NCBI RefSeq assembly: GCF_014651815.1
Contig: NZ_BMXP01000005.1
Location: 186,001-250,000, forward strand
Length of the DNA: 64,000 bases
Source of the DNA: Alteromonas halophila
Lineage (GTDB): Bacteria; Pseudomonadota; Gammaproteobacteria; Enterobacterales; Alteromonadaceae
Direction: 5' to 3'
Positions 1-8,600 of the stretch are shown piece by piece. Below the pieces are notes generated by a model, which was not told the DNA's origin, made no database searches, and was given only the letters and a program-made list of their open reading frames with translations. How positions within the stretch are numbered: position 1 is the stretch's first letter; each line of letters begins with the position of its first letter. A program made the position numbers and the translations under genes.

Positions 1-277
1 GTATCGACTACTCGCTGTGGCTGACTTCAATAACGTTGCAGCCGGCGTCAACTTACGCGCTCGTGCAACATTCTCGCATGATGTTGAAGGTACAACACCA
101 GATCCACTGTTCCTTTTCACAGAAGATGTTAAGTCAGCCAATATCAGCCTGACCTTTGATTATCTGAGTAAGTGGCAGGCGACGGCGTCGTACAGTACGT
201 TCTGGGGCGGCATTGGTACGACCAACGCGCTGGCAGACCGCGACTTCATCTCCTTTAATATCAAATATGCAATCTAA
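1..277 (+). CDS. DUF1302 family outer-membrane protein, C-terminal fragment
   Basis: This is the 3' end of a gene cut by the window edge; the open frame runs from base 2, and the GTG at 17 is not a real start. The ending, with alternating beta-strand-like residues, a DRDFISFNIKY motif and a final aromatic-rich strand, matches the C-terminus of DUF1302 proteins, which are predicted outer-membrane beta-barrels. The stop is 15 bases before the DUF1329 ATG, and DUF1302-DUF1329 pairs are a recurrent operon in Pseudomonas and marine gammaproteobacteria. The exact function is not established; the context suggests handling of a hydrophobic compound together with the RND exporter at 2.9 kb. Confidence 0.75.
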   Translation, partial: YRLLAVADFNNVAAGVNLRARATFSHDVEGTTPDPLFLFTEDVKSANISLTFDYLSKWQATASYSTFWGGIGTTNALADRDFISFNIKYAI

Positions 278-292
278 CTTAGTGTGGTATTT

Positions 293-1660
293 ATGATTAG
301 AAAAGTAGGAATTATTGCTGCCGCTATGTCACTGGCTCTTTACGGGGCAGGCGCTGCAGCCAAGGTTTCCGAGTCGGAAGCCAATAAACTGGGTAATGAA
401 CTAACGCCACTTGGCGCGGAAAAAGCCGCTAACGCCGATGGTAGTATCCCCGCGTGGACGGGCGGTATTACAGAAGTACCAGCCGGCTTTGAGGTTGGGG
501 ATCACCATCCGGATCCGTATCCTGATGATAAAATGCAGTTTGAAATAACCGCCGACAATTACAAAGAGTATGCAGACATGCTCTCTGAAGGGCAGAAAGC
601 GCTGTTTGAAGCGTACCCTGATACTTTCAGAATGCCGGTTTATCCAACCCGTCGCTCTGCGTCAAACCCACAGAAAGTGTATGACGCTACCCGCACCAAT
701 GCGACCCGTGCGGAACTGCTGGATGGCGGCAATGGAATCAAGGGCGCAGCTGTCGGCATTCCATTCCCGATTCCGCAAAACGGGCTGGAAGCTATCTGGA
801 ACCATATTCTTCGTTATCGCGGCGAAGCCGTAGAGCGTAACGGTGGTCAGGCTGCGGTCACCTCCTCAGGTGACTACAACGTGATTGGTTTTGACGAGCA
901 GCTGAAGATTAAATATGCCTCTGAAGATGCAACGCCAGAGTCGCTGCTGGAAAACAATATTCTGTTTATGTTCAAACAAAAGGTCACCGAGCCTGCACGA
1001 CTGGCCGGTACCGCACTGCTTGTGCATGAAACCGTAGATCAGGTTAAGGAGCCACGCAAAGCCTGGACGTATAATACGGGGCAGCGCCGCGTGCGTCTTG
1101 CACCAAACATTGCTTATGATACCCCGGGAACTGCGGCTGACGGCCTGCGTACTACCGATGACTTCGATATGTTTAACGGTTCACCAAACCGTTACAACTG
1201 GGAGCTGAAGGGTAAAAAAGAAATGTTTGTGGCGTACAACAACTATGCGCTGCATGCAGAAAACGTAGAATATGATGAGATCCTTAAGCCGCATCACATC
1301 AACCCTGACCTGACGCGCTGGGAAAAGCACCGGGTATGGGTGGTAGAGGCCACGCTTAAAGAAGGCTTCCGTCATATTTATCAGAAACGGGTGTTCTTCA
1401 TAGATGAGGACAGCTGGCAGATTCAGGTTGCGGATATGTACGATAACCGCGGCGAGCTGTATCGCGTTGGCGTAGCTTACGGCGTCAATTATTATGAAGT
1501 GCCTACGCAGTGGTCGACACTGGATGTGTACCATGATCTGAATTCCCGCCGTTATCTGGCGATTGGTCTGGACAACCAGCAGCCAATGTACGACTTCACC
1601 ATAGAGCCGCGTGACGTTGAATTTACGCCACAGGCACTGCGGCGTGAAGGCATGCGCTAA
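293..1660 (+). CDS. DUF1329 domain periplasmic protein
   Basis: A 455-residue protein with an N-terminal signal peptide (basic MIRK, hydrophobic core, AAA-K cleavage region near residue 23). The body begins with the typical DUF1329 segment (SEANKLGNELTPLGAEKAAN, then GSIPAWTGG) and continues through the family's tryptophan- and tyrosine-rich core. I chose the ATG at 293 over an in-frame GTG at 284 because the signal peptide then begins properly. DUF1329 proteins resemble LolA/LolB-type lipoprotein-sorting folds and accompany DUF1302 barrels. It is probably co-transcribed with the partial gene upstream, and a strong terminator follows at 1668. Confidence 0.85.
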   Translation: MIRKVGIIAAAMSLALYGAGAAAKVSESEANKLGNELTPLGAEKAANADGSIPAWTGGITEVPAGFEVGDHHPDPYPDDKMQFEITADNYKEYADMLSEGQKALFEAYPDTFRMPVYPTRRSASNPQKVYDATRTNATRAELLDGGNGIKGAAVGIPFPIPQNGLEAIWNHILRYRGEAVERNGGQAAVTSSGDYNVIGFDEQLKIKYASEDATPESLLENNILFMFKQKVTEPARLAGTALLVHETVDQVKEPRKAWTYNTGQRRVRLAPNIAYDTPGTAADGLRTTDDFDMFNGSPNRYNWELKGKKEMFVAYNNYALHAENVEYDEILKPHHINPDLTRWEKHRVWVVEATLKEGFRHIYQKRVFFIDEDSWQIQVADMYDNRGELYRVGVAYGVNYYEVPTQWSTLDVYHDLNSRRYLAIGLDNQQPMYDFTIEPRDVEFTPQALRREGMR

Positions 1661-1667
1661 CGGATAG

Positions 1668-1697
1668 AAAAAACGGTTGGCAATGCCAACCGTTTTT
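1668..1697 (+). terminator. Rho-independent terminator after the DUF1302-DUF1329 pair
   Basis: A 10-bp perfect stem (ACGGTTGGCA with TGCCAACCGT) is flanked by an A-run upstream and followed by TTTTT. It lies 8 bases after the DUF1329 stop, so the next two genes probably have their own promoter in 1700-1829. Confidence 0.85.
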
Positions 1698-1829
1698 GTA
1701 TGCTAGGGGTGATAAGTAAATCGTAGGTTAACATTGCCGGTCCGGCCTTCATGATATTCACGTCAGGACACGCAAAATAACGATCTATCCTATCTTTCCT
1801 ATTCCTTAACTCATTTTATAAGGTCAGTT

Positions 1830-2870
1830 ATGAAAAAAGTTATTGCAGCATCTCTGGCTGCATCCTTAAGTTTCACAGCTGTAGCTGACAACGCGTTTAA
1901 GGCGCCATTGGTCAAAAAATCGTTACTGCTTGATGTCGCCGCTACTGACTATGCCGTTATTGTGGGGGAGCGTGGTCACATTCTGCTGTCTTCCGACGGC
2001 AACACCTTTGAACAGGCTACAGTCCCGACCCAATCGACACTGACCGCGACAACCATTGTCGGCGATGAAGTATGGGCAGTGGGGCATGATGCGGTAATTC
2101 TGTATTCTTCCGACCGCGGCAAATCGTGGGTGATTCAGAATTTTGAACCCGACCTGCAACGTCCTTTTTTAGATGTGCATTTTTTCGACAGCGAGCATGG
2201 CATCGCCGTTGGTGCCTACGGGCTGTTTTACCGCACTAAAGACGGCGGTCAGAACTGGTCGGCGGAGCGTCACGCCAGTTTACTGGCGCCCATAGATCTT
2301 GAATACCTGGAAAGTGTACGCGAGGAAAGTGAGGAGTTTTATCAGCAGGAGCTTAACTCTATTTTGCCGCACATCAATCGGGTTACCTTTGACGATGGGA
2401 CGCTCTACCTGGCCGGTGAAGCCGGTTTACTTGCACACAGCGACGACAAAGGGCAGAGCTGGCAACGCTATGACGTAGATTACACGGGCTCTTTTTTCGA
2501 TATCAAACCACTCGATGAGGAAGCGGTACTCGCCGTTGGCTTGCGCGGCAATATGTTTGTTATGCGTAACAATGATAACTGGGAATTTGTTAATACCTGC
2601 TCAACCAGCACCTTAAATTCTATTCTGGTTGCGTCTGATTCCCGTGTGGTTTCACTCGGTAACAACGGCATGCTTGTCTCAGCGACGCGCCCGCTGCCAG
2701 TCAGTGAAGTCGATCCTTATGCCAATCCACTGGATTGTACGCCGGCTGAAGGGGTGTCAAAGCGCCAGGTGGAAGATAAAGCCGCACTGGTAAATGCTGC
2801 GCAATTTAATGGCCAGACCATTGCGGTATCGGCCAGTGGCATAAAAACACTAAATTTAGAAAAAGAGTGA
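1830..2870 (+). CDS. Ycf48/BNR-repeat exported protein
   Basis: A 346-residue protein with a Sec signal peptide (MKKVIAASLAASLSFTAVA). The mature part holds repeated beta-propeller blades of the sialidase/BNR type, for example SSDGNTFEQA, SSDRGKSWVIQ, KDGGQNWSAE and SDDKGQSWQRY, spaced about 40-50 residues apart. Photosystem II assembly factor Ycf48 is the best-known relative, but this organism is not phototrophic and such proteins commonly sit directly before MMPL/RND exporters. The ATG at 1830 follows an AAGG-type ribosome site. The stop is 11 bases before the RND start, so the two are surely co-transcribed; it likely acts as a periplasmic accessory of that exporter. Confidence 0.8.
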   Translation: MKKVIAASLAASLSFTAVADNAFKAPLVKKSLLLDVAATDYAVIVGERGHILLSSDGNTFEQATVPTQSTLTATTIVGDEVWAVGHDAVILYSSDRGKSWVIQNFEPDLQRPFLDVHFFDSEHGIAVGAYGLFYRTKDGGQNWSAERHASLLAPIDLEYLESVREESEEFYQQELNSILPHINRVTFDDGTLYLAGEAGLLAHSDDKGQSWQRYDVDYTGSFFDIKPLDEEAVLAVGLRGNMFVMRNNDNWEFVNTCSTSTLNSILVASDSRVVSLGNNGMLVSATRPLPVSEVDPYANPLDCTPAEGVSKRQVEDKAALVNAAQFNGQTIAVSASGIKTLNLEKE

Positions 2871-2881
2871 CCATCTGACCT

Positions 2882-5191
2882 ATGACCGAAGTAATTGAAC
2901 GTTTGATTTTTTCCCAGCGCAAACTGGTCGTATTCCTGTTTGTACTGGCGACCGTGTTTCTCGGCTATCAGGCATCCAATATGCGTCTGGATGCAGGTTT
3001 CGAGAAAAACATCCCCCTCAATCATGAGTACATGCAGACGTATATGCAGTACCGCGAAGATTTTGGTGGGGCCAATAGTATTCTGGTGTCGGTTTGTGAC
3101 AAAGATGGCAATATTTTCAACCAGAACTTTTTCGATACGCTGAAAAATGTCCATGACCAGTTGTTTTTCATTAACGGTGTCGACCGCTCGCTGGTTGTCT
3201 CACTCTTTTCACCTTCAACGCGTTTTACGGAAATTGTAGAAGGGGGCTTTGCTGGCGGCCCGGTCATTCCGGCCGACTTTAACTCCGCAAACCCCGACGC
3301 ACTGGACCTGGTTGCGGCGAATATCGAAAAAGCCAACATCGTTGGCAGACAGGTATCCAATGATTACAGCTGTGCAATGGTGACGGCCCAGTTGCTGGAA
3401 ATCGATCCTGAAACCGGAGAACCACTGGATACACTGGCACTGGCTGGCGAGCTGGAAAAACAGCTTCGTGATAAGTACGAAAGCGATCAAATCTCCATTC
3501 ATATTATTGGGTTCGCCAAAATGATTGGCGATGTGGCCGACGGCGCGAAAGACGTGCTGTTTTTCTTCGCGATTGCTATCGCGATTACCGCCATCATGGT
3601 CTACTTCTTCTCACGTAGTATTATGCTCACCGTACTGCCACTGTTGTGCTCCCTGATTGCCGTGATTTGGCAATTGGGCTTGCTGACGACCCTTGGTTTT
3701 GGCATGGACCCGATGTCCATACTGGTACCCTTTTTGGTGTTTGCTATTGGCGTCAGTCATGGCGTGCAGATGATTAACGCGGTTGAGAAGCAGGCTGTGT
3801 CTGGCATGGGCGCGAAAAAGGCGTCGATGGTAGCGTTCAGACGGTTACTGGTGCCAGGCGGTATTGCCCTGTTATCCGATACAGTCGGCTTTATGACCTT
3901 GCTGGTCATTGACATTGGCATTATCCGTGAACTGGCTATTACCGCGAGTATGGGTGTGGCGGTGATTATCCTAACCAACCTGTTCCTGCTGCCGGTATTG
4001 ATGAGCTTTTTGAAGCTTGATCGCGACTATGTGAAAAAGTTTGAAGGAAAGGAAAGCCATACGAGTAAATTCTGGAGCCTCATTGCAGCCTGTTCCAACA
4101 AAGGGCCGGCGACGGTTATTCTGATTGTAACCGGTGTGCTGTTTGTGTTTGGCTTTATCCAGTCTCAGCAAATGAAGATTGGCGATTTGCATGCGGGTGC
4201 GCCTGCACTGCATGAGTCTTCTCGTTACAATCAGGATACCTTCCTTATTACTGACAAGTACGAGGTCACCGTCGACTACATCTCGGTGCTGGTAGAAACC
4301 ACACCTGAAGCCTGTACTTCTCATAGCGTGATGAAAGCCATTGATGATTTTCAGTGGAAGATGCGTAACGTACAGGGCGTACAGTCTGCAGTTTCTCTGG
4401 CATCCGTCGCCAAGACGGTAAACGCCGGATATAACGAAGGTAATGTGAAATGGCAGGTGTTGCCGCGCAATCAGCAAACACTGGTACAGGCCATTGCCCG
4501 GGTACCTACCTCATCGGGCTTGCTGAACGGGAACTGTTCGGTGATGCCGGTGATCCTGTTTATGCAGGACCATAAAGCCGAAACCATTTCCCGGGTTGTG
4601 GATGCTGTTAAAGACTACCGCACTGAGTATGAGACGGACGACTTGAAGTTTAGTCTCGCGTCAGGCCCAGTCGGTGTAATGGCAGCCACCAACGAAGCCG
4701 TTAAAGCAGCGCAGACACCAATGATGGCGTATGTCTTTGGTGCCGTCATTGCGCTATGTCTTATCAGCTTCCGCTCACTACGTGCAACACTGGTTGTGGT
4801 GGTGCCTCTGTATGTCGTATCCGTGCTTGCCCAGGCCTTAATGACACTGCTGGAAATCGGATTAACGGTCTCCACATTGCCAGTGATTGCACTTGGTGTT
4901 GGTATCGGGGTTGATTACGGTATTTATATACTGTCGACCAAGAGCCTGATGCTGAAGAAGGGCGCAACCGTACAGGAAGCCTATATGGCGGCGCTGAAAG
5001 AGCGGGGCAGTGCGGTGCTGTTTACTGGCATCACGCTCGCCATCGGGGTGAGTACCTGGGTCTTCTCATCACTGAAATTCCAGATGGACATGGGTATTCT
5101 GCTGACGTTTATGTTCCTGGTTAACATGCTGGGTGCCATTATCGTCCTGCCTGCGCTGTCACGTTTTCTGTGGTGGCGCCGTAGCGAGTAA
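2882..5191 (+). CDS. MMPL/RND family inner-membrane exporter
   Basis: A 769-residue protein with the two-fold repeat of the RND superfamily: a membrane segment near residue 15, a large periplasmic loop (about 35-215), a five- to six-helix bundle (about 220-375), another helix near 405, a second periplasmic loop and a final bundle (about 620-765). The GxxxDYG motif (GVGIGVDYG) in the second bundle and a matching GVSHG region in the first are hallmarks of proton-driven MMPL transporters. It is shorter than tripartite drug pumps (about 1000 residues) and resembles hopanoid/lipid exporters. With DUF1302, DUF1329 and Ycf48 partners it probably moves a lipid or hydrophobic substrate to the outer membrane; the substrate is unknown. 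Confidence 0.85.
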   Translation: MTEVIERLIFSQRKLVVFLFVLATVFLGYQASNMRLDAGFEKNIPLNHEYMQTYMQYREDFGGANSILVSVCDKDGNIFNQNFFDTLKNVHDQLFFINGVDRSLVVSLFSPSTRFTEIVEGGFAGGPVIPADFNSANPDALDLVAANIEKANIVGRQVSNDYSCAMVTAQLLEIDPETGEPLDTLALAGELEKQLRDKYESDQISIHIIGFAKMIGDVADGAKDVLFFFAIAIAITAIMVYFFSRSIMLTVLPLLCSLIAVIWQLGLLTTLGFGMDPMSILVPFLVFAIGVSHGVQMINAVEKQAVSGMGAKKASMVAFRRLLVPGGIALLSDTVGFMTLLVIDIGIIRELAITASMGVAVIILTNLFLLPVLMSFLKLDRDYVKKFEGKESHTSKFWSLIAACSNKGPATVILIVTGVLFVFGFIQSQQMKIGDLHAGAPALHESSRYNQDTFLITDKYEVTVDYISVLVETTPEACTSHSVMKAIDDFQWKMRNVQGVQSAVSLASVAKTVNAGYNEGNVKWQVLPRNQQTLVQAIARVPTSSGLLNGNCSVMPVILFMQDHKAETISRVVDAVKDYRTEYETDDLKFSLASGPVGVMAATNEAVKAAQTPMMAYVFGAVIALCLISFRSLRATLVVVVPLYVVSVLAQALMTLLEIGLTVSTLPVIALGVGIGVDYGIYILSTKSLMLKKGATVQEAYMAALKERGSAVLFTGITLAIGVSTWVFSSLKFQMDMGILLTFMFLVNMLGAIIVLPALSRFLWWRRSE

Positions 5192-5288
5192 GGCAAGCAC
5201 ACGCTGCGGTGGCCAAGGCTGCCGCCGCTGTGCATTCCGTATTCACTCAATGCAAAACGGAAAAAATATTTTGCATAGCTACGCATCG

Positions 5289-5312
5289 AAAAGGGCCTTT
5301 TGGCCCTTTTTT
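5289..5312 (+). terminator. Rho-independent terminator after the RND gene
   Basis: The stem AAAAGGGCC / GGCCCTTTT with a TTTT loop is followed by more T residues, about 100 bases after the exporter stop. It ends the exporter transcript. Confidence 0.85.
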
Positions 5313-5603
5313 ATCGCCCATTCCTGCATACTTATCTAAGCTGTTAATATTCGGTTAAAAAGGGGCTTTTAAAGCGTTCAGGTTTTAGCGAGAATATGAT
5401 GCATTCCGGATGACTGATGCGCGTGATCTCAGTGCCCTACAACAGCGTTTTAACACATTAATCTCATTACCAGCGTCACAAGGTTAGCTGGTGTGAGACA
5501 AACAACACACCGCAGACCAGTGATTTGGCTATGGGGAAGGCGTCACTGAACAGGTATCATTACCGGAAATTTGTCCCTGCACTCAAAATAATAAGGTTTA
5601 AGA
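5313..5603. other. Intergenic region upstream of gdh
   Basis: About 290 bases without a supported gene. It should hold the promoter and a leader for the glutamate dehydrogenase gene, with an AAGG ribosome site just before the ATG at 5604. I see no convincing sigma-70 hexamer pair or riboswitch. Confidence 0.5.
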
Positions 5604-8600
5604 ATGACAGTCACGTCTAAGCGACACTCAGTATTGCTTGATAATGTGTTTTCACTTATCAACAAGAAAGTGGATGCGAAGCAGAAAAGCCTGGTAACGA
5701 CTTTTGGTCAGCTGCTTTATAAAAATATCTCCAGTGATGATCTTGAACACCGTAACGACAGCGATTTATATGGCGCTACGCTGAGCCTGTGGCATGCGTT
5801 AGACAACTTTGACAGTGAAAGCATGTATATTCGTGTGTTCAATCCAGAAATTGCCAAGCACGGCTGGCACTCCAGCCACACCATTGTTGAAATTATTGTC
5901 AAAGATATGCCGTTCTTGGTGGACTCGGTACGCATGGCGCTCAACCGCATGGGGATCACGGCGCATTTGTTCCTGCATTCTCCTATTGGTCTGGAACGTG
6001 ACAAAGACAATAAAATCACTAACTTCGTAGAGCCTGGACAAAGTAAAAAGACCACACAAAAAGAAACCGTTCTGTTTATTGAGATTGACCGTCAGACGTC
6101 CAAAAAAGACATTGATGCGCTGACCAAAGAACTGAACTCCGTCGTCGACGAAGTATCGCTTGCCGTCAATGACTGGCAGGATATGACCGACAGCCTGCAT
6201 GCTGTCATCAAAAAGCCGGACGCGATGCACTGGCCCGTGAGTGACGACCAGCAGGCACAAACCCGCAAGTTCTTGGAGTGGCTGGCTGATCATAACTTCA
6301 CGCTGATGGGCTATCGCTATTACGATGTGAAAGCGATTGAAGGGGACCACCGCTGGATCCCGGATAACGACAGCAGCCTCGGTCTGATGAAAAACTCCAT
6401 TAACGATAAAGAGCGGTTATTATCCAAACTGCCCTCATCGGCCAGAGAAGAAGCATTAAGCGACAATCCGTTAATTCTGACCAAAACTAATTCGCGTTCC
6501 CGCGTGCACCGTCCGGCTTACATGGACTACATCGGCGTGAAGGTGTTTAACAAAGACGGGCAGGTAGTAGGCGAGCATCGTTTCCTTGGCCTTTATTCCG
6601 CGTCTTTCTATAACCAGAGTGTGACACAGCTGCCTATTCTTCGTGAAAAAATTCAACAGGTATGTGACCTCTCAGGTTTTGAACCAGGCACCCATGCTTA
6701 TAAGGCCTTTGTGAATATCGTAGAGACCTACCCCCGGGATGAATTGCTGCAGACGCCGGCACAGGAACTGGCGCAAATCGTGATGGGTATTTTTCAGATG
6801 CAGGAGCGTGGTATATCCCGGCTGTTTGTCCGCAAAGACATTTTCGGACGCTTTTTTTCCTGCATGGTGTTTGTGCCGCGGGAGCGCTATAACACGCAAC
6901 TGCGCAAAGAAACACAGGCGCTGCTGAGCTCATCGCTGAATGCCGAAGGTGAAGTCGAATTTACGACCTTCTTTTCAGAGTCGGTGTACGCACGTACGCA
7001 CTACATCGCCCGGGTCAAAGATAACAATGCGGAATATGACGTGAAGGAAATCGAAAATAACATTATTGAGCTGACCAAGACCTGGAACGACCGTCTGGCC
7101 GCTGCCATTACCGCGGCACATGGCGAGGCAAACGGCAAAGCACTGGAACGCAAGTACAATAACGCCTTCACGCGCAGCTACATGGAACATAATCTGCCAA
7201 GCGATGCCCTGGTGGATATCGGCAAACTTGAGCAGCTGGATGATAACCATACGCTCGACATGTTGTTTTACCGGCCGCAGGAAGAAGCATCAGACAGCGA
7301 AATAGTAAAACTTAAGCTTTTTCACCGCGCCGAGCCTATTCATTTGTCCGACGTGTTACCCATGCTGGAAAACTTTGGATTGCGTGTCGTTGACGAGAGT
7401 CCGTATAAAGTTACCTGTGCTGAGGGAGAGCGTAACTGGGTGATGGACTTCACCATGCTGCACCAGCGTATTCAGCATTTCAATATGGAACAGGCGCAGA
7501 ACCTGTTTCAGGATGCCTTCGCCAAGGTCTGGTATAACACGCTGGAAGACGATGCCTTCAACCGGCTTATTCTGGGCGCCAGTCTGACCGGTCGCCGGGT
7601 TACCATTTTGCGCGCTTATGCCAAATACATGCGCCAGACCGGCAGTTCATTCAGTCGTGATTACATTGCCAATACGCTGGCCAACTACCCGGAAATTGCG
7701 CGATTACTGGTTGAGTTCTTCGACTTGCGCTTTGATCCGTCGAAAAAACGCAATCAGAAAAAGCAGGATGCGACCTTAGACGAAATAAAAGAGCAGCTCG
7801 ATAACGTCAGCAACCTGGATGATGATCGTATTATCCGTCGTTATCTGGACCTGATGCAGGCTACCTTGCGCACCAACTTCTTCCAGCCTGACGAAGGCGG
7901 CAGTGAAAAGCCTTATGTGTCGTTTAAAATGCTGCCAGAACTTATTCCTGACATGCCGTTGCCGCGGCCTAAATTCGAGATTTTTGTGTACAGTCCGCGT
8001 GTCGAGGGTGTACACCTGCGTGGCGGTAAAGTTGCCCGTGGTGGCCTGCGCTGGTCTGATCGTCAGGAAGACTTCCGTACGGAAATTCTTGGCCTGGTGA
8101 AAGCGCAGCAGGTTAAAAACACCGTTATTGTGCCGGTCGGCGCGAAGGGCGGCTTTGTCTGCAAGAAGCTGCCTGTTGGACAGGGTCGTGAAGCTATGCA
8201 GGCCGAAGGTCAGGCCTGTTACCGTACGTTTATTCGCAGCCTGCTGGACATTACTGACAATATCGTAAATGGCGAAGTGGTGCCGCCCGAACATGTCGTG
8301 CGTCTGGATGAGGACGATCCGTACCTGGTCGTGGCCGCCGATAAAGGCACGGCGACTTTCTCCGATATCGCCAACTCTATCTCTGAAGAATACAACTTCT
8401 GGATGGGGGATGCCTTCGCATCAGGCGGCAGTATTGGGTATGACCATAAGAAAATGGGGATCACCGCCCGCGGCGCGTGGGAATCGGTGAAACGTCACTT
8501 CCGTGAAATCGGCGTAGATTGCCAGACGACCGACTTCACCTGTGTGGCGATTGGCGATATGGCCGGCGACGTCTTCGGTAACGGTATGCTGCTGTCCCGT

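Noticed and set aside
284..292. GTG start at 284 for the DUF1329 gene
   Set aside because: The ATG at 293 begins a canonical signal peptide; the extra three codons have no support.
3971..4477. Long minus-strand frame opposite the RND exporter
   Set aside because: It is a frame shadow: the plus-strand RND gene is clearly real, and the antisense translation has no family features or ribosome site.
5799..6350. 183-codon minus-strand frame opposite the gdh N-terminus
   Set aside because: Antisense shadow of a well-supported 1611-residue gene, with no recognisable domain.
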